64,000 bases of DNA, from NCBI GenBank assembly GCA_011365055.1, contig RDOG01000015.1, positions 1-64,000 on the forward strand, in the 5' to 3' direction. Position 1 is the stretch's first letter. Each line of letters begins with the position of its first letter. Under the pieces are notes generated by a model. The model was given only the letters and a program-made list of their open reading frames with translations. It did not search any database and was not told where the DNA came from. The position numbers and the translations under genes were made by a program. Below are positions 27,329-35,147 of this stretch, one piece after another. This stretch comes from Promethearchaeota archaeon. Lineage in GTDB: Archaea; Asgardarchaeota; Lokiarchaeia; Helarchaeales; RDOG01.

Positions 27329-28192
27329 ATGGCAGAAATCACGCTCAAACCAAAAAAAATTGTTAGCGAAACAAAAATTCCAATTGAAGTTGAGAAGAGT
27401 ATTACGTGCGATAGCTTTGCTGGGAAAAGTATTGAAGATATTAAAAAATTAGGAGCACTTATTGGAAATGAAAAGAAAACTTTAGGAGACTTTTTTGATA
27501 TTAATGGAGAAAAATCTGATGATGCTTCATCAATAAAAATAATTATTGATGGAGACGTATGGATGGTCAAAGGCATCGGCAGAACTATGATAAATGGTGA
27601 AATTATAATTAAAGGGAACGCTGGAATGCACCTTGGTGAAGATTTGAATGGAGGTAAAATTACAGTTGAAGGGAATGTTGATGCTTTTTGTTTTAATGAA
27701 GTCATAAAAGGTGAAGTCTTAGTAAAGGGGAATGCAGGTGATTATTTTGCATCTGCAACGAGAGGTAATTGGAAAGGTGTAAGTGGTGGTAACATCGTTA
27801 TAGAGGGAAATGTAGGTGTTGAAACTGGTAACTGGATGAAAGGCGGAACTCTCCACATTAAAGGAAACGCCGGCGATTTTTTAGGTGCACATAATCAAGG
27901 TGGAATTATTAAAATAGATGGAACACCTGGTAACCGTTTAGGTGGCGAAATGGCTCGTGGAAAAATAATTGTTAATGGCAAAGCAACTTCAATAATGCCA
28001 TCATTTGGTTATGATGGTGAAATTGATAAGATATTAATTAAAGCAGATAAAAAAGATCCATCAAAAAACGTATATTGGGATGGCAATTATTTGAAATTTA
28101 GCGGCGATTACTCTCAAATTAAAGTAAAATCTAAATTTAAAGGCGAAATTTATTTAGATGCTTCAAAAAATAAAGATTTGATCCCAAAATAA
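27329..28192 (+). CDS. fwdC: Formylmethanofuran dehydrogenase subunit C-like (GXGXG repeat protein)
   Basis: A 287-residue right-handed beta-helix protein. The N-terminal half matches FwdC (ITCDSFAGKSIEDIKKL, SIKIIIDGDV), and the rest is a run of GXGXG-type repeats: IKGNAGMHLGEDLNGGKITV, VKGNAGDYF, IEGNVGVETG, IKGNAGDFLGAHNQGG, ending with SIMPSFG. FwdC is a structural subunit of the enzyme that reduces CO2 to formylmethanofuran, the first step of the methyl branch. No other fwd genes are adjacent, so partners must be encoded elsewhere. ATG 27329 is chosen; GTG 27320 is also possible. A glutamate-synthase GXGXG domain is the main alternative, but the N-terminal match favours FwdC. Confidence 0.82.
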   Translation: MAEITLKPKKIVSETKIPIEVEKSITCDSFAGKSIEDIKKLGALIGNEKKTLGDFFDINGEKSDDASSIKIIIDGDVWMVKGIGRTMINGEIIIKGNAGMHLGEDLNGGKITVEGNVDAFCFNEVIKGEVLVKGNAGDYFASATRGNWKGVSGGNIVIEGNVGVETGNWMKGGTLHIKGNAGDFLGAHNQGGIIKIDGTPGNRLGGEMARGKIIVNGKATSIMPSFGYDGEIDKILIKADKKDPSKNVYWDGNYLKFSGDYSQIKVKSKFKGEIYLDASKNKDLIPK

Positions 28193-28204
28193 TTCGTTAT
28201 TTTT

Positions 28205-28226
28205 CTTCTTTTTATTAGAAGTTTTT
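28205..28226 (+). terminator. Small hairpin plus T-run after fwdC
   Basis: CTTCT (28205-28209) pairs with AGAAG (28217-28221) across a 7-base loop and is followed by T5. It starts 13 bases after the fwdC stop. T-rich tracts are the usual archaeal termination signal, so the hairpin may be incidental. Confidence 0.4.
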
Positions 28227-28482
28227 AGAGGTTTTATTTTATTTTTAAAATTCTTATGCATGAATCCCGAAGCATCTAAATTTCATAATTTTATCTATAT
28301 AAAATATCGTCTATTCAATTTACTTTAAATCCTTCAATTTCTTAAAAAGTCGATTAATAGACGTTCTCAAATTTGATATTTGTTTTTTATTGATATATGA
28401 ATTATATAGATTTTATTTGTACTGAAATAAATATCAAAATAAAGGGATCAATGAATATAAAATAATAAAAAAAGGAATTTAT

Positions 28483-29251
28483 TTATTCTTCTGTCCAACC
28501 GATTCTATTTCTAAACCAATCCGGCATCGAGAAACAAATGTAAAGAACCACTGCAGCAAGCAGCATGAACCCACGACCAAATATAGAAAGAAATTCTACG
28601 ATAAAATGCTGTATAGGTGTCACTTCAATTATATCCGATAAAGAAAAATGTAATTGCTATTCCCATCCATAATGAACGTTTTGAGTTTCCTGGATTACTT
28701 TCTTTCGTCATATAACTGAAATAAAAGAAAACTATTGGTCCAGGAAGTACCATTGGTATTAGAAAAATAAAACTCCATAAACTTACTTCTGCGGTATAAG
28801 TAATTTCTCCTTCTAAAACTTGAGCCCAAAGACCACCCATGTACATGTTGCTGAAAATTGAATAACACAAAAGAAATACATATAATGCTGCTAAAATTAT
28901 AATTATTGGCATTATAATTTTCTTTTTTTCAGGATAAGTGTTGTGAAATGCAAATAAATTAATCGTTATGATTGAACATCCACTGAAAATTAGAGCAATT
29001 ATGGCATTCCATTCACTAAAATATGCTATTAATTGGTTTGGATTATTATCATATATTGTAAATCCAACCTTTTCCAACAACAATGTTATTATTGCAATAA
29101 TAAAGAAGATGAATACAAAATCAAAATACAATGTTGAAATATTTTTTGTTTTTTTGTAAGTAGCTGTTAATACCTTAACGTTCAAAATGATTGCAACCAA
29201 TGTAAGTATAATTATAATTAGTCCTGTTATGTCTATCCAGCTTAAAGCCAT
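28483..29251 (-). pseudogene. Seven-TM membrane protein interrupted by a one-base frameshift
   Basis: The first frame (29251-28625) encodes 208 residues with five clear membrane helices and the start of a sixth (SLWMGIAITFFFIGYN, then stop). Shifting one base at the TTTTT run near 28650 continues in another frame with SDIIEVTPIQHFIVEFLSIF and a final helix GRGFMLLAAVVLYICF, ending PDWFRNRIGWTEE at 28483. Rejoined, the protein has seven helices and about 255 residues, with no gap in sense. No retinal-binding Lys is visible in the last helix and no known receptor family is recognised. Either a genuine frameshift or a homopolymer error. Confidence 0.65.
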
Positions 29252-29717
29252 TCTTTAACCACCCAAATTTATGATTTAATATTTTTATTTCAAAATTATT
29301 TATATTGAATAATAATGCTTTGCTCTTTTAACTCTTTTTTTTATTTAAAAAAAAAAAAATTCATTATTTAAATAACATTTAGAAGATTTTTTTTAAAAAG
29401 GAAGGTGGATGTTGACTTTTTTAACGGTCTTATCCTCAAAGAGGGAATATATAGGGGAGGAGGAGGGAAATTCTTCTATAAAAATAGATTGATGACAAGA
29501 CTTTCGCCAATATATTTTAATCAACATCCTCAAAATATTCCTAAGAACACGATTGCATTTTACCTTATAAATTTTTATGTTATAATGAAATATAATCTCC
29601 ACGATTATTTATGAAAAATGTAATTTTTAGAGCTCTAATTTCATAATTTTATCAATTCAAATTAAATAAATTAAACAAATTCTCTATTTAATTGATACAA
29701 AATTATAATTTTTTTTA
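29252..29717. other. AT-rich intergenic stretch, no supported gene
   Basis: 466 bases between the 7-TM gene start and the end of the E2-like gene. It contains long A and T runs and one purine-rich tract (AGGGGAGGAGGAGGGAAA, about 29454-29471). Short open frames occur on both strands at about 29393-29614 but overlap each other, lack SD sites and have no recognisable sequence. Upstream bases near 29252-29300 should hold the promoter of the 7-TM gene. Confidence 0.5.
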
Positions 29718-30098
29718 TTAGGCATTAAGGTCAAATAAAATATCTAGACCATATTTATCATATAATTCATCAATTAAATAAATTAATGGATTTAAATGAT
29801 GTTTATACCTATCCCAAACTCTTTTTTGTCTATTTTCTGCCCAATGAAGGAAACCTTCTGAATCGAAACATTTATCCTTGGGTCTAGGCGTTACTTTTAA
29901 GATCGGAGGTGATTCTGGATAGTTTCCATTAAAAATAATTCGCGTGACTCTTTGAATGCCATCTCTCCATTTCGTACTAATGTAAATTCCTTTATATTTA
30001 TCTTTTTCATTTATAAATTTCCATTCTAATTGCTTTGAAATTATTTCCTCTAAATGTTCAAGGAATAAGTTTTTACCTTCTTTCAATTTTTCCCCCAA
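29718..30098 (-). CDS. E2/UBC-fold-like protein, copy 1
   Basis: 126 residues with the order of elements of a ubiquitin-conjugating enzyme: N-terminal helix (LFLEHLEEIISKQLEW), a three-strand meander (YKGIYIS, IQRVTRIIFNG), the YPESPP motif (60-65), an active-site loop (DKCFDSEGFLHW, 75-86), a conserved Trp (95) and a helix NPLIYLIDELYDKYG. In canonical E2s the loop reads HPN....G.IC; here the Cys position is His85 and a Cys (77) sits near the HPN position. It overlaps the upstream ubiquitin-like gene by 26 bases, and the Gly-Gly codons of that gene (GGGGGA) form its SD site, with starts possible at TTG 30098 or TTG 30086. The UBC call rests on pattern reading, not on a search. Confidence 0.6.
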   Translation of the reverse strand: MGEKLKEGKNLFLEHLEEIISKQLEWKFINEKDKYKGIYISTKWRDGIQRVTRIIFNGNYPESPPILKVTPRPKDKCFDSEGFLHWAENRQKRVWDRYKHHLNPLIYLIDELYDKYGLDILFDLNA

Positions 30099-30390
30099 TT
30101 GGTTCTGGAATCCAATATATTTTTGCAGTTTCTTTAGAGATAGTTCCTATTGAATCTCGTAATGAAATTGGAACCTTTCTTCCGCTTATTATGTGATATA
30201 ACTTAATAGTGAGCATGTTTAGACCTGCTTCTCTGACATTTGAATATCCAACGTTCAAAATTTCTAGAATTTGTTCATTATACTTCCAAAGTAGTCGAGT
30301 AGCAACTTCTCGAACAGTTTCATCTTCTTCTGAATCTATATAGTCAGTGGTTCCTAGCACTGGCGAAATCCATATCAATTCTTTCGTCAA
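30073..30390 (-). CDS. Ubiquitin-like protein with PEPIGG C-terminus, copy 1
   Basis: 105 residues. The strand-helix-strand pattern fits a beta-grasp fold: LIWISP strand, TVREVATRLLWKYNEQI helix (25-41), LTIKLYHI and RKVPIS strands, then a final strand KIYWIPEPIGG ending in Gly99-Gly100, followed by the tail KIERR. The final strand and Gly-Gly occupy the place of the ubiquitin C-terminus; the 5-residue tail would need removal as in ubiquitin precursors. It directly precedes and overlaps the E2-like gene. A second pair with the same TTDYI and PEPIGG blocks is at 48.3-48.9 kb. TTG start; TTG 30378 is possible. No E1 or JAMM protease gene is in the window. Confidence 0.6.
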   Translation of the reverse strand: MTKELIWISPVLGTTDYIDSEEDETVREVATRLLWKYNEQILEILNVGYSNVREAGLNMLTIKLYHIISGRKVPISLRDSIGTISKETAKIYWIPEPIGGKIERR

Positions 30391-30475
30391 ATTATTTCAA
30401 GCGTCCTTTTTTCTTTTTATACGTAAAAGATGAAGTCTATCCATTTAATTTTTTTTAAATAGCAATATTTAATTT

Positions 30476-31126
30476 TTACAGCTTTTTATCTTGATTGGTA
30501 TATTTATTTTGAATTACTTGAATAATCATCCAAATAATAAAACTATAAACAGCAAATTTTTGAATAATTGCATCCAAAGTGCCAAATATTCCTCCATACA
30601 TTCCAGTCCATAATCCAACAACATATATTGTTCCAAAAATAGTAGTAATAAATCCAATTAAACTGAAACCGTATCCATATTTTTCATTTTTAAGGATTAA
30701 AAGGGAGTGGAAAAGTACAGCTATAGTAAATAACAAGAAAAATCCCACTGCTGCAAAAACATGTTGAAATGGAAAAAAATCTGCTGGAAAAATTGCTATC
30801 AAAATCATAAAAACAGATGAGGCTACTCCTGTTAATAAACATATCCAACTTATGATTTTTGTTTCTGTTTTATCTTTAAATTTTGATGGAATGCTTAACC
30901 AAAATGGAAGAAATGAAATTCCCCCTAAAATCATTGTTACAACAAATAAGGTGAATGAAATTAAATTTAATTTCTTAGGTATGGAATATGTGTATATTAA
31001 TCCTAAATTACTAAAATGGTCTGTCCAAAACACGTATCCACTCGGATAAAAAAACATGGCTATAATGGTTAAAATTATGAATTGAATAGCTCCAAATAGT
31101 GTGAAATATTGTATTTTTTGATTCAA
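30476..31126 (-). CDS. DUF998-like integral membrane protein (copy A)
   Basis: 216 residues with six predicted membrane helices. The first loop, FFYPSGYVFWTDHFSNLGL, and the FPADFFPFQHVFAAVGFF segment before helix 4 are typical of DUF998 proteins, whose function is unknown. It lies 54 bases after a paralogue of similar length on the same strand, so the two look like a tandem duplication and may form a heteromer. Confidence 0.65.
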   Translation of the reverse strand: MNQKIQYFTLFGAIQFIILTIIAMFFYPSGYVFWTDHFSNLGLIYTYSIPKKLNLISFTLFVVTMILGGISFLPFWLSIPSKFKDKTETKIISWICLLTGVASSVFMILIAIFPADFFPFQHVFAAVGFFLLFTIAVLFHSLLILKNEKYGYGFSLIGFITTIFGTIYVVGLWTGMYGGIFGTLDAIIQKFAVYSFIIWMIIQVIQNKYTNQDKKL

Positions 31127-31180
31127 AGTATTTATTAGTAATCCCTCTTTTATCTTATATATAAAGAAATGATTGTATGA

Positions 31181-31849
31181 CTAAGTCTCAACTATTTTTA
31201 AAACTTTCAAACTCTGGATCAAAGTCCAAAAAATGAAACTGTACACTACCATTTTCTGCATAAATGCATCAAGAATTCCCATGGGTATTATTGCATATGC
31301 GATTGCTACTACTGCTATTATCATACTGAAAATTGCGTACCCATTTGGATAATTTTTGTTTAACAAAATAGCAACGGAATAGATAATTATTGCAAGTGCA
31401 AATATTATAAAAAAGGATTTCGCACTTATGGAATGTAACCCTGTTGGTCCTGGAAAAAGATTACCTGGAAATATGGCAACACCCATTAAAAAAGGTGCAG
31501 ATATGATTCCGACTATCGATCCTATCCATGCAATAATATTCATTTTCTTTTCATCTTTAAATAAGGTTCGAATTATTATAAAAAAAGGAATTATTACTAT
31601 TCCTGCGATTATTATTGCCATAAAAAACATAATGAAGGAGATTACATTAGGAACATTTGGAAGTGTATGCGTTGGACTTGTTACCGTTACACCCAAAGTA
31701 CTGAAGTAATTAAAGAAAAAATTATAACCTCCTGGATAGAAAAACATGGCGATTAACGTAACAACTATAAATTGAATTCCACCAATTATACAAATCAAGA
31801 TACCTAATTTTTTTGGAGACTTTAAATCTTCTAAGGTTATAAACCCCAT
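31181..31849 (-). CDS. DUF998-like integral membrane protein (copy B)
   Basis: 222 residues with six predicted helices, related to the downstream copy: MFFYPGGYNFFFNYFSTLGV matches MFFYPSGYVFWTDHFSNLGL, and IFPGNLFPGPTGLHSISA matches the second conserved block. The common Pro-Gly and Phe-Ser-x-Leu-Gly residues point to shared structure. Upstream gene of the tandem pair and divergent from the pirin gene. Confidence 0.65.
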   Translation of the reverse strand: MGFITLEDLKSPKKLGILICIIGGIQFIVVTLIAMFFYPGGYNFFFNYFSTLGVTVTSPTHTLPNVPNVISFIMFFMAIIIAGIVIIPFFIIIRTLFKDEKKMNIIAWIGSIVGIISAPFLMGVAIFPGNLFPGPTGLHSISAKSFFIIFALAIIIYSVAILLNKNYPNGYAIFSMIIAVVAIAYAIIPMGILDAFMQKMVVYSFIFWTLIQSLKVLKIVET

Positions 31850-31965
31850 ATAATAACGCTCCTAAATAAGATCATTAAGATTTATCTAAATTAAATTACC
31901 ATTAATTATTGACTTATAGAGTTTTCTTTCACATTTTTATTAAATAATTTATTGGGGTGAATTAA

Positions 31966-32838
31966 TTGGATGAAGTAATTAGAACCATTAAATCTGTATC
32001 CCAAAGTAGGCCGACAATGGAAGGTGCAGGTGTCCTTCTAAAAAGAGCCTTTGGTCAAGCTGACTCATATCTTGACCCATTCCTACTGCTTGACGATTTT
32101 CACTCGAGTGATCCCAAAGATTATCTTTCTGGTTTTCCTTGGCATCCACATCGAGGAATTGAAACCATCACTTATATGCTTAACGGCGAGTTAAAACACG
32201 GTGATAGTCTTGGAAATGAGGGTGTTATTGGTTCTGGTGATGTGCAGTGGATGACTGCTGGGAGTGGTATTATTCATGAAGAGATGCCTAAAGGTCAAAA
32301 AAATGGATTAATGTGGGGATTACAGCTTTGGGCTAACCTTCCTGCATCTTATAAAATGATGGATCCACGTTATCGAGAAATAAAAAAAATAAACATTCCT
32401 GAGTTGATTTTAGATAACCAGATAAAAATAAAGATAATAGCTGGACAATTAAATGGAATAATGGGTCCAGTTCAGGACGTGGTGTCTGATCCTGAATATT
32501 TCGATGTTTATATTCCTCCTAAAACCGAATTTAATTACTTAATTAAAAAAACTCATAATGCGTTTGCTTATATAATAGGTGGAAAAGGATATTTTGATAA
32601 TAATAAATCTCAATTATTTGGTAAAGAACATCTCATCATTTTTGAACATGGTGATAAAATAATGATTTCTACGGGTTCTTCTGAATTACGTTTTCTACTT
32701 ATATCTGGGGAACCTATTCAGGAACCAGTTGCGTGGTATGGTCCTATTGTTATGAATACAGAAGAAGAACTTAGAATTGCCTTTCAAGAATATCGTGATG
32801 GAACGTTCATAAAACATAAAATTATTAAAAAAAATTAA
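31966..32838 (+). CDS. Pirin-family cupin protein
   Basis: A 290-residue bicupin. The metal site of pirin is intact in the N-terminal domain: FPWHPHRGIETITYMLNGEL (His pair), with HGDSLG and GSGIIHEEMP (His, Glu). Pirins bind Fe2+ and have been linked to quercetinase activity or redox sensing. The TTG start is supported by GGGGTGA at 31954-31960, five bases upstream. The gene is convergent with mer. Confidence 0.9.
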   Translation: MDEVIRTIKSVSQSRPTMEGAGVLLKRAFGQADSYLDPFLLLDDFHSSDPKDYLSGFPWHPHRGIETITYMLNGELKHGDSLGNEGVIGSGDVQWMTAGSGIIHEEMPKGQKNGLMWGLQLWANLPASYKMMDPRYREIKKINIPELILDNQIKIKIIAGQLNGIMGPVQDVVSDPEYFDVYIPPKTEFNYLIKKTHNAFAYIIGGKGYFDNNKSQLFGKEHLIIFEHGDKIMISTGSSELRFLLISGEPIQEPVAWYGPIVMNTEEELRIAFQEYRDGTFIKHKIIKKN

Positions 32839-32853
32839 AAAGAAAAAAAAAAA

Positions 32854-34869
32854 TTAGTACGATTTAAGAATAGAATTGTTTATCAAATCTACAGCTTGTG
32901 ATTTTTTAGGGCCCAAAGGGGATCCAAATACGAATTGTGTTACTCCAGCTTGTTTTAAATTTTCGATTTTATTGATACACTGTTGGGGATTTCCTGAAAC
33001 CGAAAATGCATCAATAAAAGAATCATTCACTAACTGAAACGCTTTTCCCATTTTTCCCTTTGAAAGAAAATCTCTCATTTGGGATGCTGTTTCAACGTTA
33101 AGATCATGTCTTTCAAGTACATTTGGCGGTGTAGCTGCAACAATAAATGCTACTACTGGAGCGGTGGCTTTCATTGCTTCTTCCTTAGTTTCTCCTATTG
33201 AAAAACATGTATAAGCAACAACATCTAAGTCCTTTATTGATTTATTAGCTTTATTAGCACCTTCTAAAATTCTATCTTTAGCTATTTTGAAATCAATTTC
33301 ATGAGATGCATTTATTAATACTCCATCACCAATTTCTCCAGCTAGTTCCAACATTTTTGGACCTTGAGCTCCAATGTAAATCGGTATGTTCCTATTAGGT
33401 TTAAAATTTAACCTTGCATCTTTCAATTTAACAAAATTACCATCATAGTTAACGTTATCGTTATTCCAAAGCAACCTCGTAGCTTCAACTGTTTCATGAA
33501 CAGTAGTTAAAGCTCCTTGACTTTCAATATTCAAAGCAGAAAGTGTTGATTTATCTCCGGCTCCTATACCTAATATCATTCTATTATCAGATACGCTATC
33601 TAAAGAAGCTATCGTGGAAGCTGTCGATGCCAAATGGCGAATATAAGGATTAGTAACTCCAACACCCAATTGAGTAGAATTTGTGGCTTTTGCAATTAAA
33701 GTCAAGGTCACGTAGGGATCCATGTTTGTATAATGATCTGTAATCCATATATTATCGATTCCTCCAAGTTCAAATCTTTGACTAAAATTGACTAGTTTAT
33801 CCAATCCCGTGGCAGGAACTAATTCCACTCCGAATTTCAATTCTCTATCTATTTTTCTAGGAAGTAAAGCAGCTTTATCTAGTTTTTTACTTTCTAATAC
33901 TCTGATTGCTACTTGCGCGGCGTTAAAAAGTTTTGCTGGATCATAATGTCCTTTTATTAATTGAAAAATATCTGCTTTTTCTTTGGATGTTAAATTTAAA
34001 TTTTTTATTTCATCATCTGATAAGATCGATAGCAAATCCTCAAATAAATCAGTTTTAATTGTTCGACTTAAACTATTCATACGATCTAGGAGATTCTCTG
34101 GTTCCTTATCTATGTCAATTTTAGTTGGTGGAGCAATTTTCATTCCTGGTTTAATATATTTTTCAGACAATTGAACTATTGCATTAGGGTCTGTCCTATT
34201 GACGATATCTAATACATTAGTAAGTGTATTTATATTATGATGACCTTTTACGAATTGAAACATCATATTTTTTTCTTGTTGGCTCATTTCTGCATTATTT
34301 TCAACAACAATGTCAATTAATTCATCTCTAAGTTCGTCCTTATCTTCTTTTGATAGCTTAGAAAAATCTTTTACAATTTCTTCATCTATCATTTTATTAT
34401 TCCTCCTCTTTTCAATTATAGAATTAATTAAAGATTGAGTAGCTTGTTTATTAGCTCTCAACCCAATTCTTATTATATTTCGAATATTATGTTTCGTATA
34501 GTTCTCATTAATGAATTGGAGTACTGAATAACTATCCATTTCACTGATTTCTACTTGATTTGCGTCTATTATTGCTATTAATTCTTCCTTGAAAATCCTT
34601 TTTTCTTCTTCCTCAAGATTACTTATTTTTTCTATTTTATCTTCAATATTTTTTATATCAAGGATTAAGTCAACTTCCGAAAAAGGAATAAGAACTATTT
34701 TATTATCGATAGTTGTTCGGACCAAAAGTCTTCTGTCATTTCTGAGATCTATTCCAAATTTTTTTAATTCATTTAGCTCGTTTGTTCCAAAATAAATTGA
34801 TACCCCTCGATTGGCGCCTTTTTCGTGGCAGGTTACTATAAAGGATTCCAATTCACTAAAATCAAACAT
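32854..34869 (-). CDS. mer: F420-dependent methylene-H4MPT reductase (Mer) with a 342-residue N-terminal extension
   Basis: Residues 343-671 are a full-length Mer: LKFGVELVPATGLDKLV, IWITDHYTNMDPYVTLTLIA, GVGVTNPYIRHLASTASTIA, LGIGAGDKSTL, IPIYIGAQGPKMLELAGEI, DGVLINAS, VAYTCFSIGE. Mer uses reduced F420 to make methyl-H4MPT, a step of the archaeal methyl branch. Residues 1-342 are extra. They start with a domain (RGVSIYFGTNELNELKKFG) resembling the N-terminus of the protein at 36399, then contain three similar helical units (LQFINENYTKHN, FQFVKGHHNINTL, FQLIKGHYDPAKL). No frameshift or internal stop lies between the parts. The upstream 278 bases hold a palindrome GTATA-AAA-TATAC (34891-34903). 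Confidence 0.88.
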   Translation of the reverse strand: MFDFSELESFIVTCHEKGANRGVSIYFGTNELNELKKFGIDLRNDRRLLVRTTIDNKIVLIPFSEVDLILDIKNIEDKIEKISNLEEEEKRIFKEELIAIIDANQVEISEMDSYSVLQFINENYTKHNIRNIIRIGLRANKQATQSLINSIIEKRRNNKMIDEEIVKDFSKLSKEDKDELRDELIDIVVENNAEMSQQEKNMMFQFVKGHHNINTLTNVLDIVNRTDPNAIVQLSEKYIKPGMKIAPPTKIDIDKEPENLLDRMNSLSRTIKTDLFEDLLSILSDDEIKNLNLTSKEKADIFQLIKGHYDPAKLFNAAQVAIRVLESKKLDKAALLPRKIDRELKFGVELVPATGLDKLVNFSQRFELGGIDNIWITDHYTNMDPYVTLTLIAKATNSTQLGVGVTNPYIRHLASTASTIASLDSVSDNRMILGIGAGDKSTLSALNIESQGALTTVHETVEATRLLWNNDNVNYDGNFVKLKDARLNFKPNRNIPIYIGAQGPKMLELAGEIGDGVLINASHEIDFKIAKDRILEGANKANKSIKDLDVVAYTCFSIGETKEEAMKATAPVVAFIVAATPPNVLERHDLNVETASQMRDFLSKGKMGKAFQLVNDSFIDAFSVSGNPQQCINKIENLKQAGVTQFVFGSPLGPKKSQAVDLINNSILKSY

Positions 34870-34972
34870 TTTTTATACACCATATTTTATGTATAAAATA
34901 TACGTGTACATACTATTACATTATGTTATATAGGTGACTCTGGTGGCACAGCATATATATATTTTATGGTCT

Positions 34973-35004
34973 TGTAAAAACGTTTTTTTCATGTAAAAAA
35001 GTTT
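34973..35004 (-). repeat. Two 13-bp direct repeats upstream of mer
   Basis: TGTAAAAACGTTT (34973-34985) and TGTAAAAAAGTTT (34992-35004) match at 12 of 13 positions with a 19-base period, about 105-135 bases before the mer start codon. They could be a regulator-binding site; in such AT-rich DNA chance is not excluded. Confidence 0.3.
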
Positions 35005-35147
35005 GTTGCTTTTAACACTTCTATAAGAATTAAAATAAAGGAATTACTCTTTAGCACCGAAATGAAATAATTTACCATTATTAAAAAATATTATTAACGC
35101 TCCAAGTAAATGGAATTAAAAAAATGAAAAAAAAGTGAGCAAGATTA

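Noticed and set aside
27304..27705. 133-residue open frame opposite fwdC
   Set aside because: Antisense shadow of the repeat-rich FwdC sequence.
28968..29159. Plus-strand frame within the 7-TM gene
   Set aside because: Complement shadow of membrane-helix codons.
28650..29251. Rhodopsin-type receptor for the 7-TM protein
   Set aside because: The last helix (GRGFMLLAAVVLYICF) has no Lys for retinal and no family motif.
29393..29614. Two overlapping 69-residue frames on opposite strands
   Set aside because: Neither has an SD or recognisable sequence; the minus-strand one ends in natural-looking sequence (EFPSSSPIYSLFEDK), but evidence is too thin.
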